A stretch of 64,000 nucleotides of DNA, from NCBI GenBank assembly GCA_032173675.1, contig JAVKPL010003392.1, positions 62,001 through 126,000 on the forward strand, read 5' to 3'. The notes under the pieces were generated by a model. That model searched no databases, had not been told where the DNA came from, and saw nothing but the letters and a program-made list of their open reading frames with translations. Of the stretch, positions 1-12,044 are shown piece by piece. Positions within the stretch are counted from its first letter, which is position 1, and each line of letters opens with the position of its first letter. This stretch comes from Gastrolobium villosum (lineage: Eukaryota > Streptophyta > Magnoliopsida > Fabales > Fabaceae). Both the position numbers and the translations under genes were made by a program.

Positions 1-650
1 ATCTCTCGTATTGTGTAAAAAATTACTATCTTGAGATACCACTCTGATGATATTTGATCGAGCAAATCAAATCAAGGCGGCCAACGGTTTAGGCATCTTT
101 TAGAGAGCAATTATAAGGCTATGTTTAGGTTCAATATCCTAATCAAACAAGGATGGGGCTTTGAATTGTTAATGGTAGGGGATGTTAGGAATTAGGATCA
201 ATATCAACCCTAAGTGATTCTTTTAATTAGTTTATTATCTCAGATATTCTCACTTTATCTTTTATTAGGAGCTTTCTTAAATAATAATATATGCTTCAGA
301 TTTAGAGTTCCTGGACCATCCGTTCCAACTTTCATCTTGGTCCTATTAAAGCTTATTAAAATTCATCCTTGTTCCCATGTCTTTTTCCAACTATGTCTGA
401 CAAAAGGGTGAAAATCGATGCCCTGTATTCAAGTTGGGAGGTACAGGACCAAGTAGGTTTATGTACTGTGAGTCGGAGACTATAATTGTCATGTTATATC
501 TACAAATTTACTATCCTTTGTTTGGTAATGGCATGTCTAACTCATTTCACAGCACAACACCTGGACCATAAGGACAACACCTGGACCATAAGGAATAGGG
601 TGGTTGGCAATAATGCAAGTGTTTTGTTTTAGGGTTTTGTGATTAATAGG
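1..650. other. Intergenic, no gene seen
   Basis: AT-rich sequence without a supported coding region. Short open frames here lack any recognisable motif. The only structured item is a 20-bp tandem duplication listed separately. Confidence 0.5.
555..594. repeat. 20-bp perfect tandem duplication
   Basis: The unit caacacctggaccataagga occurs twice in a row (555-574 and 575-594) without mismatch. It is a recent local slippage-type duplication just outside the hAT-type element that starts at 659. Confidence 0.95.
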
Positions 651-658
651 GTTATTCC

Positions 659-1084
659 CTATGAAGAACCGACACTTCAAAAACCTTGACGTGTCGTGTC
701 CGATACTTTCCGACACGTTCGGACACACCGACACTCCCCGACACTCCATTACGCGTTATAGAAATTCAAAAAAGAGTTCAAAGTTTGCGTTACGTTGAGT
801 TTTTAGTTTCAACTATTATATTCGTTATATTACGATTACTATTTTATTGAACTTAATATAAATATTTGGGATATATTATGTTTCTTTGCAAAATTTATGA
901 ATATTATAAGTTTAGATTCTTTTTTCGTTAAATTATTGAATATTAAATATAATATACACTACATAAATTAAAAATATTATTTAATATAAAAACGTGTCCT
1001 AAAGTATCGAAATCTAACATTTTTTAGAATTAACGTGTCGGTGTATCGTGTCACGTGTCCCGTGTCAGTATCGGTGGTATATAG
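659..1084. mobile_element. Non-autonomous hAT-type element, family H1
   Basis: The 426-bp element is flanked by a perfect 8-bp TSD gttattcc (651-658 and 1085-1092), the length typical of hAT transposons. Its ends are imperfect inverted repeats beginning CTAT and containing ACCGACAC-like sequence. Both subterminal zones are rich in GTGTCG/CGACAC motifs. It has no coding capacity. Related, less complete copies lie at about 26640-27060, 32530-32890 and 51235-51485. Confidence 0.85.
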
Positions 1085-1092
1085 GTTATTCC

Positions 1093-1780
1093 TTTGAGAG
1101 TGTTAGGTGTCTTAATTCGTAGCTAATTTAGAAATGCAACATGCGTAATTCGAGTAAGGAAAATGTGGTCAACAACTACAGGAATATGGATAGTTGATAA
1201 CCGAAAGGAGGAGCCATCAGGGTTTCCGGCCAACTTGGTATAGTATCTATGCTCTACCTAAAGTTTGAATTTATACCTTTTGAATTATTACATGGTTATT
1301 GAGAAAGACGTAAGGCAAAACATGACATAGAAGTATATGCACAATGTGGATTTATTAGTCACAGTCGGATTTTGAGGCAAATACAACACATGACACATGA
1401 TGATAAGGATGCTTGCATGCTAAACTTATGGACTTCTTTCCTCTCTTTTCACAAGACATCTACCCCAACCGAACTATTGTTAAAAAAAAATATAAAAAAA
1501 TTATGAACAAATAGAAGAACTCTCAACTCATGATGACTTTCCTTATTTATGGACAAATAGTTTTTGTACGGCATATATCATTACATTTTTTTTAAAAATA
1601 AAATTATATGAAGTATAATATATTGTATTTTTCACATAAATTTTATACATTTTTATTTATTTTTTTAAAACTCATAAAAGATACACACGGGAAAAAAAGT
1701 TTTTGCAACTCAATTAGCCACTCACAGTTGTGTCGGTGTACGTGCTAGTATGTCTTCATAAAAAGACAAACCTTCTAATT
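1093..1780. other. Intergenic, no gene seen
   Basis: AT-rich spacer with poly-A and poly-T runs between two small elements. No coding signal or further repeat was recognised. Confidence 0.5.
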
Positions 1781-1789
1781 ATTAAAGTT

Positions 1790-1960
1790 GGCTTTTATAT
1801 TTATTATGTCGTAGGAAAAATGATTCTGTAATGTTATAGAGATTTGTTTTGCGTGCCATATTTTTTCTTTTTTTTTTTGTTTTAAAATGTGTGGGCCCCA
1901 CAAAATATTGTGTGTGTAGGAAAGTTTGTTATGTTATGTTAAAAGATAAAATGAAAACCC
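1790..1960. mobile_element. MULE-type MITE, family M1 (copy 1)
   Basis: A 171-bp element flanked by the perfect 9-bp TSD attaaagtt (1781-1789 and 1961-1969). The ends are short GGGTTT/AAACCC-type inverted repeats (here GGC at the left). Inside are the family's diagnostic segments: a stretch ending gcgtgcc, a T-run, and gggccccacaaaatattgtg. The 9-bp TSD points to Mutator-like mobilisation. No open frame. Confidence 0.9.
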
Positions 1961-2368
1961 ATTAAAGTTCCTATCATTTTCTTCCGGGGATAAATCCAAA
2001 CGCAAATACAATCTCAACACGCGTGCACTTCTTAACTAGTGATTTCCATTTTATACCAGCGATGACAAGAGGCATCTTGACAACTGTACGTTTTGTTACA
2101 TGTGTCCCAACTCCCGTGAAATATTTTTCTGGCTCTGATTGTGAAAATGAGGGTAGATACACCAAGTTCTAGATTTCACATGGTTTTCGTATCTTTATTT
2201 TTTTAGTCATCACCTTCATTTAATTGGAGGCAAGACCTATAAGCCAGAGTTCTTTAGTGGTATATATAAAGGAACCCGACAACAATGTTAGGTTATTTAA
2301 GTATGATGAGTTTCATATTAGTTGATAATGGGTTAAGTGAAACGTATATAAATGAGAGAATTTATGAA

Positions 2369-2524
2369 GGGTTTTATAAGAGTTATGTTGTGGGAAAAGT
2401 GATTGTGTTATGTTATAGAGATTCGTTTTGCGTGTCAGAGTTTCTTTTTTTGCTGCGGGCCCCAGAAAATGTTGTGTGTGTAGGAAATTTTTTGTAATTA
2501 TGATAAATGATAGATAATAAACCC
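2369..2524. mobile_element. MULE-type MITE, family M1 (copy 2)
   Basis: A 156-bp element starting gggttttataag and ending aataaaccc, flanked by atttatgaa (2360-2368) and atttataaa (2525-2533), 8 of 9 identical. Internal sequence is clearly homologous to the copies at 1790, 15959 and 23323. It sits inside an older repeat: the sequence just left of it (about 2300-2365) resembles 49350-49400, and that just right (2535-2600) contains a gggttgagaca motif resembling 49430-49455. Confidence 0.9.
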
Positions 2525-2533
2525 ATTTATAAA

Positions 2534-3869
2534 TGTTTTAAAGTTTTGGGTTGAGACAGAATCCAAAAAAAAAAAAAAATTTGGGTTGAGACATATTGTC
2601 GGACTCATTTATTTGGTCCAGCTTAGCCCATTGATCACAATCCCCGCTCCTCCTGACCGCCTGTCATGCTATCCATAAGTTTCTCGATTTACAATATTTA
2701 TGTCATATGCAGTTTGGTGACTGACCCCTATCAACAAGCTTGAATTTATACCAAGATCGAGGTCAAACCTATAAAGATTGAAATAATAGTTACTATAACC
2801 GTGATGTCGTAAACATTTATTATGATTTGGATCTCTGGTGTTAGAAACAAACAATATATTATGAGTCCCAGTATAGATAGTTAATGTGGAATTTATAGCA
2901 ATACTATTTTTTAAGCAATAATAGATGGGTGAAAAGGGTTACAGCTGGATCAGCGTGGATGGAGTGAAAAAAGCCACCGTGGATATTAACCCTTAAAGGG
3001 ATGACAATGTTACGGTTATATAGGAAGTTAATGTATATATTTGGAAAAATTATGTTTTTTATTACAGAAAATGCTATTTTTTATGATGAAATCCTCTATA
3101 TTTATTTTTTTAACCGTATAGAATCGTGATCTCATGTACAGTTTTTTGTTTTGCATACAATTAGAACAAGAATACGAATATACGATATACATATAAATTT
3201 TTCTATACCTTCTTTGACAGACGTGGTGAAAGTAACAGTATTTATGCATTACTTAAACAATTAAAAAGAGGAACTTCTTTTCATCTTAGTTATTTGTTAT
3301 CTTGACAAAAAGAAAAAGTAACTTTTATTAAATATCCTAAAGTGAATAATATTATATAAACAAATTTATAGAACTAAAATTCGTTCTCGTTTCTTAGCAT
3401 TTATATTTCTAAATTTATGAATTTATATAAAACTTTTCTGCACAATTTCATTTATTATAATATTTTTACGTATTTACCCTATTAATATTATTCATTATAA
3501 CATCATCTTCCAGATCAACTCAATTTGTTTTCATGATTGTCTAAATCAGCTTTTCAAGCTGAAGTTTCATTTTCAGTGTTTATTGTCCACACGTACGATA
3601 AGTACACTTCAGAGCAAGAAGGTTGACGCGCCATTTGTAAATGCGGCATAAAACATCTGTCTTTCACTATCCGCATGCGCATGCAAACGTGTGAAGGAAC
3701 AGAACACTTCTTGAGAGAGAGAGAGAGAGAAAATCTATTTGGACTTTGTCCCTAAAAATTTAAAAACAATAATATTTCCTATTTTAACAAGAAATTAAAG
3801 GGATAGTATTCGAACCACTCCTTGACCAAATTCAGGAGTGGGACTCAATTCCCCGAACTCATCTATAAT
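2534..3869. other. Intergenic, 3' flank of the TPP gene
   Basis: No gene seen. It holds a poly-A tract near 2565-2579 between two gggttgagaca repeats, a GA microsatellite at about 3714-3730, and the 12-bp palindrome gcatgcgcatgc near 3672. The last few hundred bases probably include the 3' UTR of the minus-strand TPP gene, but no poly-A site could be fixed. Confidence 0.5.
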
Positions 3870-6256
3870 CTACAACTCGTAGGAGTGAGAACTCGTTCTT
3901 TTCCACTCCACCAAACGCCGCAAAAATTGCCCCACCTGTAAACAAAAAGGATATAGTTAACATATAGCTCAGATTCATCATTAACATATGAAAAAGAAAT
4001 ACTAGATTAATTCTTGAATTAAGCAACGACAGACACATAAAAGACTATATGAATCATGTTGGACTGAGAAATATTGGACTTACCTCTGATGGATCTTGCA
4101 AAGTGTATGAAGCATCTGTTTCTTTTGGAATTTTAGAAACAAGAATCCCGATCCCTTGGCCCCTACTGCGTAAAACCTGGATTATATTATATCCAAAATG
4201 TCAACAAATAATAATAATAATAATATATACGTGGAATATAATAGCCCAATAATTTTAACAATTAGCAAGGTGGCGGCATTTGTTACCTTAAAAGCATCCT
4301 CGTCAGTTCGATCATCACCAATATAGATTGGAAATACGTTACCAGAATTCGCATATCCTAGAAATCAAAAAAGAATATGAAGTTAAAAACATATAGCTCA
4401 TGATATAACGTACCAACTCCTTTAGTTCTTAAAGGAAGGCTATTTTTTATTTTTGCATGAATACTCACCTAGTGACTCTAACAAGAATTCAAGAGCCTTG
4501 CCCTTGTCCCATTTTATGGTTGGTCGAATCTCTAGCACTTTTCTCCCTTGGGTTAGCTTAAGTTTTGGGTAGTCTTTAAGTACTAATCGAACTTTCTCCA
4601 TTAGTGGTGCCCAACTCTAAGGAAAAAAAAAAACAGAGGTAAAATGGTTAGATATAAAATAATTGTATCCATCAAGTAACGTGTTTCGTGCGTGTGCGTG
4701 TGCGTATGTTTCGGTGAGCAAGCTATTAAATATTCTGTTGACTGCTGGTACCTTTTCGTCCACACAACGAAAGTGCACGGACAAGCAAAACTTGTTATTT
4801 TCCACCTTAGCCCCAGGGACAGACTTTGTTTTTTCCTCCAGGATCTTGTACACCTGACCCCAATAAACAAATAAATAAATGACCGGACAAAGTTAAAATC
4901 TCATGCGTCACCAGAATGATGAAAAAGGGAGGTTCAATTTCGTGGTAATTAAAAGGAAACTAACCTCATTGATCATGGGTAGGAATTCACTCGCGGGCTG
5001 TAAGAGTACTGCTTGATCATTACCCTGAAAGAACAAGAAGAAATTACTAAGCTAAGAAGAAAGAATAGCAAGATCAAATCTTGATCATTAATTTGGTTAT
5101 AGATGTTGGGAATGGTATGGGGAGCCTAAAACCCTTTGTAATTGATACATCTATGGGCAAAGCCATAAATCACAATAAGTGGGTCGACACCACTTCTTAA
5201 CTGAAAATCTCAAGGCCATAGGTTTATGGATCTTTTCCACTTATATTTTCATCACTTGGTCTATGTCTAGACATGTTACTTATTTACAAGTAATACTTCC
5301 AACAATAGAAACCATCTCTTACTTTCTTAGTAATACGGCAATTTGTTGGTCCCTTGATGTCCATGCCATGGCTTCCAGCATAGTACAGTTCTTCCAATTT
5401 TACAAAGTTGTATACCTGAAAGAAAATTAGAAAGAAAATCCAAATTAGTAATCTGCAAAAAAGTGATAATTTTTTAATTTTTTTTGAGTTAATTTTTGCA
5501 ATTTTGCTTTGAAGAAAAATGTACCTTGTCTATGCACCTTCCACTCACGATAGCTGTGGGAAAATGTCTGGCTACGTCCCTTACTGTCCCTCTCATCTGA
5601 TTTAACGACAAATTAAAAAAAAAAGGAAAATTAATTGCAAATAAGTTATCTTCTATCGATTTTATGAATTGATATATCAGATTGAAACAAGAGAGAACAA
5701 AAGGTAAACCTTTTTACTCATGAATGCTTTATCTGGATCTGCGACAATTGGGGAGAGAGTTCCATCATAGTCAAGAAAGGTCACAATCTGTTTCCCTTTC
5801 GAATAATTTATTATCTGATCAAACATGCTAAGCGCCGAAGGATGGTAAATCTGCAAACAGTTTTGAAAAAACAGAACAGAATCAAGTCAGTTAATTAACC
5901 ATTGATGTAACACCAAAAAAAGGTTCAAGCACACAAATTTTTTTAATAAAAAAGGCTCCTATTATGCTTACAATCCAAGGGCTTTGTTCTTGATTTTCTG
6001 AACTAGGTATGGTAGATTTGACTCGAGTTGGAGATGAAGCTCTCATTGAATCAATCCATGTGTTAACTTTAGCTTCTCCTTTTCCACCTCCATCCTCCAA
6101 CGTTTTCATGAGTTTCTTCTGGTATGGGCCCGAAAACCCACCAAGCAAAGCCATTAATTCAAGCACTGCTCCTCTTGGTATAACACTTGAGTTTGGATTC
6201 GACATTACAACAGCCACAAGTTTGTTAGCAGGAGCCACCACACTCTTGTTCGTCAT
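3870..6256 (-). CDS. TPP: Trehalose-6-phosphate phosphatase, complete, 10 exons
   Basis: The enzyme removes phosphate from trehalose 6-phosphate to give trehalose, the second step of trehalose synthesis; the substrate is a sugar-status signal in plants. Exons read on the minus strand, all with GT-AG borders and continuous frame: 6256-5972, 5850-5710, 5596-5525, 5415-5323, 5024-4965, 4853-4752, 4616-4469, 4357-4287, 4176-4084, 3935-3870. The spliced product is 376 aa, normal for plant TPPs. HAD motif I is DYDGTL at residues 122-127 (nucleophile Asp122, acid/base Asp124). Motif II is AIVSGR at 157-162. The third-motif lysine region is KWDKGKAL at about 286-293. Motif IV is GDDRTDEDAF at 314-323. 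The N-terminal about 110 residues are variable and low in motifs. The ATG at 6256 is the first in frame after a TATA box about 75 bp upstream. No signal peptide is obvious. No lesion seen; expected to be active. Assignment to a particular TPP paralogue is not possible here. Confidence 0.97.
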
Positions 6257-6330
6257 CCTTTGTTTTGTGAGAAAATTCTGAAAGAAACTCTGGGAACTGA
6301 AACTGAGTAATGAAAAGAAAGGGCAGGAGT

Positions 6331-6337
6331 TTATATA
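6331..6337 (-). promoter_or_regulatory. Probable TATA box of the TPP gene
   Basis: On the minus strand the sequence reads TATATAA, 75-81 bp upstream of the TPP start codon. This would place transcription start near 6300 and give a 5' leader of roughly 45 nt. Position and match are good; no experimental support. Confidence 0.6.
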
Positions 6338-6489
6338 GAAGAAAAAAAAAACAGAGCAAAACAGAGGTTGCTGTTATGGTATGTGGATGCTTCCTCTGGT
6401 CGACGTGGGATTTATAGGAAAAAAAAAACAAAACAAAACAAAAACCACACTCGCTTTCCACTCGTTGGTTCAAGTTACAAATAAGCCAG

Positions 6490-7765
6490 AGGGGTGTTTG
6501 GTCAATTTATAACTTCGGTTACGAACAATCACTTATTTTTCAATGGCCCTCGTACTTTTCAGCAACTATACTAAAATTTAAAGATGGAGGAGGGACCACA
6601 TAATAATCCCACAGGAACCTCCTTTTTACTTACTTTTTTATTTTTTTTCCCCCTTTTTGTGAAAAAGTTTCCATAATAATATGGAAACTTTACTGAAAGG
6701 ATTGTGTAGCTTCATCATAATCATTATTACCCTTTTTACCTCTAGCTTGTTTTATGGTATCAAGTTAAATAGCATTTAATGTTTTACAAAATAAAAATAA
6801 AGAATGATATCAAGGATGTGATATTCTGAGATTATTCAATTACTATTTGAGCGTTAGGCAATTTTCTTTTAAAGAAATAACAACCGACTGAGACTATTAA
6901 TAAAAGGAGAAAATTCAACCCGTGGATGTTTTGTTCAGATTCCTTTAAATTTTGGAGCATTTACCATTTTATGGTTATTTTATTAATTGATATTCTAATA
7001 TTGATCATTTTATTTGATTAAATTGTCTCACACTACATAAATTTTAGATAAAACTTTATGATATTTCATTGGGAAAAAATGGAAGATAATTTAGTCCATT
7101 TACCTTGGCCAGATTCAACCTATCCTAAAATTTTAGAAAAAAGAAGTTGTTTTAAATTAACCAGATGGAAATCAGGGTTTTCAGTGGGGAGTTAAATTTT
7201 GACAATGCTGAAACTGAAAGTGATTTTTTTTTTCTCTGTTTCTGCCCTATGTACAACAAGACCTAGGAAAATAGCACATTATCTATGGAAAGGGAAAAGC
7301 CCACATAATTTAACCAACTCTAATAACTTATGTTGTCTTGAGCTTCATGGGATAAGAATTGCCAACCAAATAGATCATTTGCCTAATATTGCTCATCATG
7401 TCATCATATATTCATAACGTGCATGTATAATGATAAAGGCAACTCTCTTGTGTTAATATAACATATTTGTCATGAATAGTTTGAGATAAAAATGTAAACT
7501 TATCTAAGGTAAACATAAGCATCCAATTGCACATTGGAGGGGAAACAACGTGAGAAAATCATATTATAATATACCGCAATGTTTTATATTTTGCTTGTTT
7601 TGTCTTTAGCACAAAAAGACATTCCCCCCGCCCCCGGTTCTTCATTATTTAATTGAAGGAACAAACCCATAATCATCATGCTTAACATACATTTGAGACA
7701 TTTATTTATTCTCTCTTTTTCTTCCGTTTCCCAACCTTTTCTCCAAGATCGACCTATCTAACTCT
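6490..7765. other. Intergenic, TPP upstream region
   Basis: No gene seen. AT-rich with T and A runs. Presumably holds distal promoter elements of the minus-strand TPP gene, but no specific site stood out. Confidence 0.4.
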
Positions 7766-7769
7766 CTTC

Positions 7770-8170
7770 GGAGGTCACAACACGACACGATATGAATTCA
7801 ACACAAACATAACATGAATTTGAAATCAAGTTAAAGCATTTGACATAACACAATCCGTTTATTTTGTGAATTGACATAATATAAGATGAATAACTTCCAA
7901 ACTCATAGTTCATCACTTATTATGTGAGTTGCAAGACATGAATAATCTGTTAAATCCTAATTATGTCACTTATTATGCAAGTTGACATGACATAATAAGA
8001 CACAAATGACCAGATTATAACATGACATGAATAATTTGTAAAAAAATTAATACGGGTCATAAGATGAAAATTTTTGGGTCATTTTTTGCCAACCCAACTC
8101 ATGACAAGAATTTGAAAATGTGTCGTGTTCGTGTCGTATTAGCGGGTCATGTTGAAAATTGTCATTCCTA
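7770..8170. mobile_element. Probable degenerate hAT-like element with CACGACACG ends
   Basis: The left edge carries acaacacgacacg and the right edge carries gtcgtgttcgtgtcgtatt followed by a GTCATTCCTAA-type terminus. The interior repeats acatgac and cataataag motifs. Possible 8-bp flanks ctctcttc and ccctcttc agree at 7 of 8 positions. Terminal inverted repeats are weak, so the borders are approximate. Confidence 0.5.
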
Positions 8171-8174
8171 ACCC

Positions 8175-8995
8175 TCTTCTGAAGGTGTTAAAACTTCCAA
8201 TATACGAAGAGTGGAAATCGCATTATTTTATTTTAATTTCTCTAGTTGGTAACTACATCCATAATTTCGAATTTTCTTCGGTACCTTTTTGATATAATAT
8301 CATTATTTGTACCATAGGTACTAAGAAACAGATTTTAGAATAAGTTATATATTGACCAATCGCTCGCCCATTTTATAGTTTCACTGAAACAAAAACAAGT
8401 AGCTCCAACCTAACTAGTAACTAGTATACTATGAGCATCAAAACCAGCGGCAAAAATAATTGATTTCCCTCCTTTTGTTTGTTTTCTTTCAGCCCCTCTC
8501 TCCCTTGTCTTCCATAAACTAGCTTCTAGTTTATGCACTTCACACTCTTTCTTATATTTCATTTGTCAATCCAAGATTTAGTATAATAATCGGCTTCACA
8601 AGAACTTTAAGAGGTATGTGTAAACTATCTATTACTTGCCATGGAAGTAAATATTATATAGAAAATGCTATTCCATCCAAACTATTTGTGTGATTAGAAG
8701 GGAAAGAAACAAAGATTTATAATATGCATGCCTAATGACTGGGAAAAACGTGATTTTTTTATTTATAATTTAGTAGTTGTTGGAAAAGTGATGTTAAAAC
8801 CATTAAGAGAGGATAATCTGTGTTAGAGAAATCGCTTTAACAATATATACAATTTCATGAAATACGCACAAGAAATTGAAACATGCAATCATATAAAGTT
8901 AAAGCATACCGTACAAAAAATATGAATGCAATAAGGAAAAATTTGTATCCTTAAGACTTTTTTGCTCTCTCTCTATATAATGCCTAAGAAATATG
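8175..8995. other. Intergenic, no gene seen
   Basis: AT-rich spacer. A pyrimidine-rich stretch (8460-8520) and a CT run near 8965 are the only notable compositions. Confidence 0.4.
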
Positions 8996-9005
8996 AATGT
9001 GATGA

Positions 9006-9408
9006 CGTTACAAAAAGATATTTTCGCAAAATTTGTGATGGAATTATTTGAAGATACGGTCGCAATATTTGCGACGAATATATTCGGATTTGCTGTTGCA
9101 AATTTGCAATGGAATTATGAAGTTCGTTGCAAATTGACTATTAACTTTGTGATAGAATTTTCAATAACCTCCATCGCAAATTGATGAATTTAAAAAAAAA
9201 ATTGAACTTCATTTATTTATAATTGGGAACAAAACTCGTATTAAAATTTTAATTTCTATTTATTTATAAAAAAAGTAATGTCATAATTTAAATGACACTC
9301 ATTTAAGGATGAAACAACCTATTCATTTTATACAATTTAAATCTTAAACCTTATTAAAAGAAAACTGAGTTCCTTATCACTCAAGCCAACAACCATTTTT
9401 TACTAGTG
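9006..9408. mobile_element. Probable CACTA-like element remnant
   Basis: The right edge reads tttttactagtg, whose complement CACTAGTAAAAAA is a CACTA-type terminus. The left edge gttacaaaaagat is a weaker CACTACAAAAA-like end. Between about 9025 and 9185 are four or five imperfect repeats of a TTTGCGACGGA-like motif alternating with its complement, as in CACTA subterminal regions. No matching 3-bp TSD was found. Confidence 0.5.
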
Positions 9409-9917
9409 CCCTTAGTGCATGTACTCATGTTTTACTATATATTTTGGTAATGAAATATAATTATTGGATTAAATACACTTTTTTTGTTGAACGAATTAAG
9501 TACACTTTACTCTTAATTTATTATTCTCATTTAATTTTTCATCTTGAATTATATGATTAAGCAAATTACACCAATATTTAACATTGTAAATTTTCATCTC
9601 CCTTTTACTAGAAAATTTATTTTATTAAAATATAATTGACATTATTTATCTACAAATAATTGCAATGGGGCTAATAAATTGAGGAGGTAAGATACATTTG
9701 TCTTTTAACCTATACAGTCATTTGATAAGGTTATTATATTCAGAGAGAAAATAAAAAGATGATAGACAGTGAATTTCTTCTAACCTATATTAAGATATTA
9801 TGACTTTTTTTTAAAAAGTATAGGCATATTACAATTTTATACGGCAATATGATGGTAATAATTAAAAGAGATAAATGATATGAAAAATAATAATATATTT
9901 TAGTGTAATAAAATATA

Positions 9918-10064
9918 GGAAAAATGTGTGTCATTTCATAGACAAAAAGAGGTGTGGGTTCCGGTGAAAAAAAAGATAAAAAATTAAGGGTGTGAGTCCC
10001 ACCTCTTTTTATATATATATAAAATGACACTTGTGTCATTTAATATGACATACACTTTTCCCTC
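9918..10064. mobile_element. MULE-type MITE, family M4 (copy 1)
   Basis: Starts ggaaaaatgtgtgtcattt and ends gacatacacttttccctc. Flanks taaaatata (9909-9917) and gaaaatata (10065-10073) agree at 8 of 9 positions. Shares with the other M4 copies the terminal GGGAAAA and TGTGTCATTTTA segments and the central agtcccacctcttt. This copy is short, with the central purine-rich part reduced. Confidence 0.75.
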
Positions 10065-10189
10065 GAAAATATACTTATATTATTATCAGCCTTTTCTTTT
10101 TCTTTTTATCAAAATACATATTATGTAAAAAGAATTGTGTACTTTTCAAATCATTATAACAAGGAGACCCTAACTCATCTTCAAAGGCC

Positions 10190-10955
10190 ATTTGGTTGAG
10201 GGATAAATTTTATGTTCCTAGGAAACTCACATTGAGAATCCTAATTATCCATGTTTGGTATAAGAATTCTTAAATTTTCCTGAAAATTAATATTGTGAAT
10301 AAGAATCTCATGAAATAATACCTACAGGTGGGTGATATTCTTGAATTCTCACATGGTAGGAAAATCTTACATAATTTATAGAACATAAATAATCCCATTT
10401 TAAAATTTTCATGACTAAAATACTCTCTCTTATTAAAGCGTTGTCGTGTACTCTCTTTCAGAAAATCGTGGGTTCATCTCTTCCCTTTCACGACGCCTTT
10501 ACTGGGTTCTTCTCTGCTTTACGCCGCTTTGCTCTGGTGGCCCCAATATCATGATCGTCCAGTTCCAGCATTGAATCGATAGCCACGATCTCTACTTCAC
10601 GCAGCTTCCCCTTCACGTCCGCTTCGCTCCGGTGAGTTCCCTTTCTCTGTAGACACGAAGTTTCTCTTTAGTGTATCTAATGAATGTTGCGAATTAAATG
10701 ATAGAAGGTGCCTGTCTCTATCCCTGACTCTCTGTCAACCAAAAATTCATCAAATATTAATTTGTAAAATCAGTTCATATTTCCCGAAATCATTGAAAAT
10801 CAACAAAATATAAAATCAGGAAACTTGAGTCAATATTTCTGAGAATATTTTCGAATAACTTTTTGGTAACATTCTTGGAAAATTCACTTTCCCAGCCTTT
10901 TCCTATAAATCGTGATTTCCAAGAACTAAAAATTTCTCCTCTACCAAACGCTCCC
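10190..10955. mobile_element. Putative PIF/Harbinger-like element with a gene-like insert
   Basis: The left end ccatttggttgaggga and the right end ctctaccaaacgctccctc form an imperfect inverted repeat of the GTTTGGT type often seen in PIF/Harbinger and other plant MITEs. No clean TSD was identified. Bases 10440-10640 are much richer in G+C than the surroundings and end at cgctccg|gtgagt, which looks like an exon followed by an intron donor. No long open frame is present. The interior could be a captured 5' exon of a host gene. Confidence 0.4.
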
Positions 10956-10979
10956 TCATAGATTTTGGTGCTGCAGGTG

Positions 10980-12036
10980 CAGTGGCGGAATCGAGATTTT
11001 TTATGGTGGGGACCGAAATAAAAAAAAATTATAAATAATTGTACTTGCAATAAAATATGAACCTAATATGAAAAACTTAAATAATTCTTATATAAAAATC
11101 AAAGTCAATTTTTTTAACTCTTGCTCTAAGTTTTTTAATATTGTTAAACTCTTCTACAATTAAAATTGTGTTAAAATTCAAAATAATTTATTTTTTAATA
11201 TATTTAAAATATTATAAACACAAGTAAATGAGTTAGGAAAATTTCTCTATATGAGCAAACAATTAATTTTTTTCACTATTATTTTCAAAATGTAAAATTG
11301 AAATTAAGAAGGGGAAGATTATATTTATAAATTTTTTATTTACAAACTACACTGTGTCTTAATGGTAAGACACTCTTGAGTGAAGTGTTATCGGTCGGAC
11401 ATTGTGTAACTTGTAAGTTTATAAAAAAGAGTTTGTCTAACTCTTCTCAATTAATAATCTTACAAGATGAGTGAAAAATATATGTGTTACTGTATTACCA
11501 AGCATTGAAATTGTGAGTACTAAGTAGTTATAAACTGAAATTACTAAATATTGAAATTACTGCGTTACTGTTTCACATTAAGAAACTATAAATCTAGTGA
11601 ACGAAAGTGTCAAATGATTGAAAATTTTCAACATGTATAGTTTTGTATCATTTTGTTTTTGTCAAAACCGAAATTGTTTTCCTTTATTTGAAATAGAATA
11701 AGTTAAGATTAGATATACAACCAAAATTCCTCACCTTGTTGCAGCGTACAGATTACAAACCAGTGTTTGTTGATTTATGATACAAGGACCAAGAGAAACT
11801 GGTTTCTTAAGCAAAGGAAACAATAACTCTACCACATTTTTATTCAAAGAAACAAAAAGAAAGAAAGAAAAGAAATAGAGAGAAACTATGACTAGTTGGG
11901 TGGGAGATAGGATTTTCTTTAATTTTTTTATTTGAAAGAGGAGCTAATTTTAACCCTAATAGCCTATCAACATTTTTAAAATATCAATAATAATAATAAT
12001 TATTAAAATTTTAGGGAGGGGCTAGGTCCGTCTATG
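10980..12036. mobile_element. Probable non-autonomous hAT element, family H4
   Basis: Begins cagtggcggaatc, the CAGNGGCGGA terminus also seen at 60518, and ends ggtccgtctatg, a degraded complement. Flanks tgcaggtg (10972-10979) and tccaggtg (12037-12044) agree at 7 of 8 positions. The interior is AT-rich and non-coding and carries an M3 MITE at 11311-11448 that inserted later. Confidence 0.6.
11311..11448. mobile_element. MULE-type MITE, family M3 (copy 1)
   Basis: A 138-bp element beginning ggggaagattatatttat and ending ctcttctc. Flanks aattaagaa (11302-11310) and aattaataa (11449-11457) agree at 8 of 9. Contains the family's tacaaactacact / gtaacttgtaagttt inverted pair. Nested inside the hAT-like element 10980-12036. 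Confidence 0.8.
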
Positions 12037-12044
12037 TCCAGGTG

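Noticed and set aside
4601..4870. Frames overlapping TPP exon 6 on both strands
   Set aside because: They read through the intron next to exon 6 or run antisense to it. The spliced TPP model explains the coding signal.
6009..6281. 90-codon frame antisense to TPP exon 1
   Set aside because: It is the complement of a clear exon and has no independent motif.
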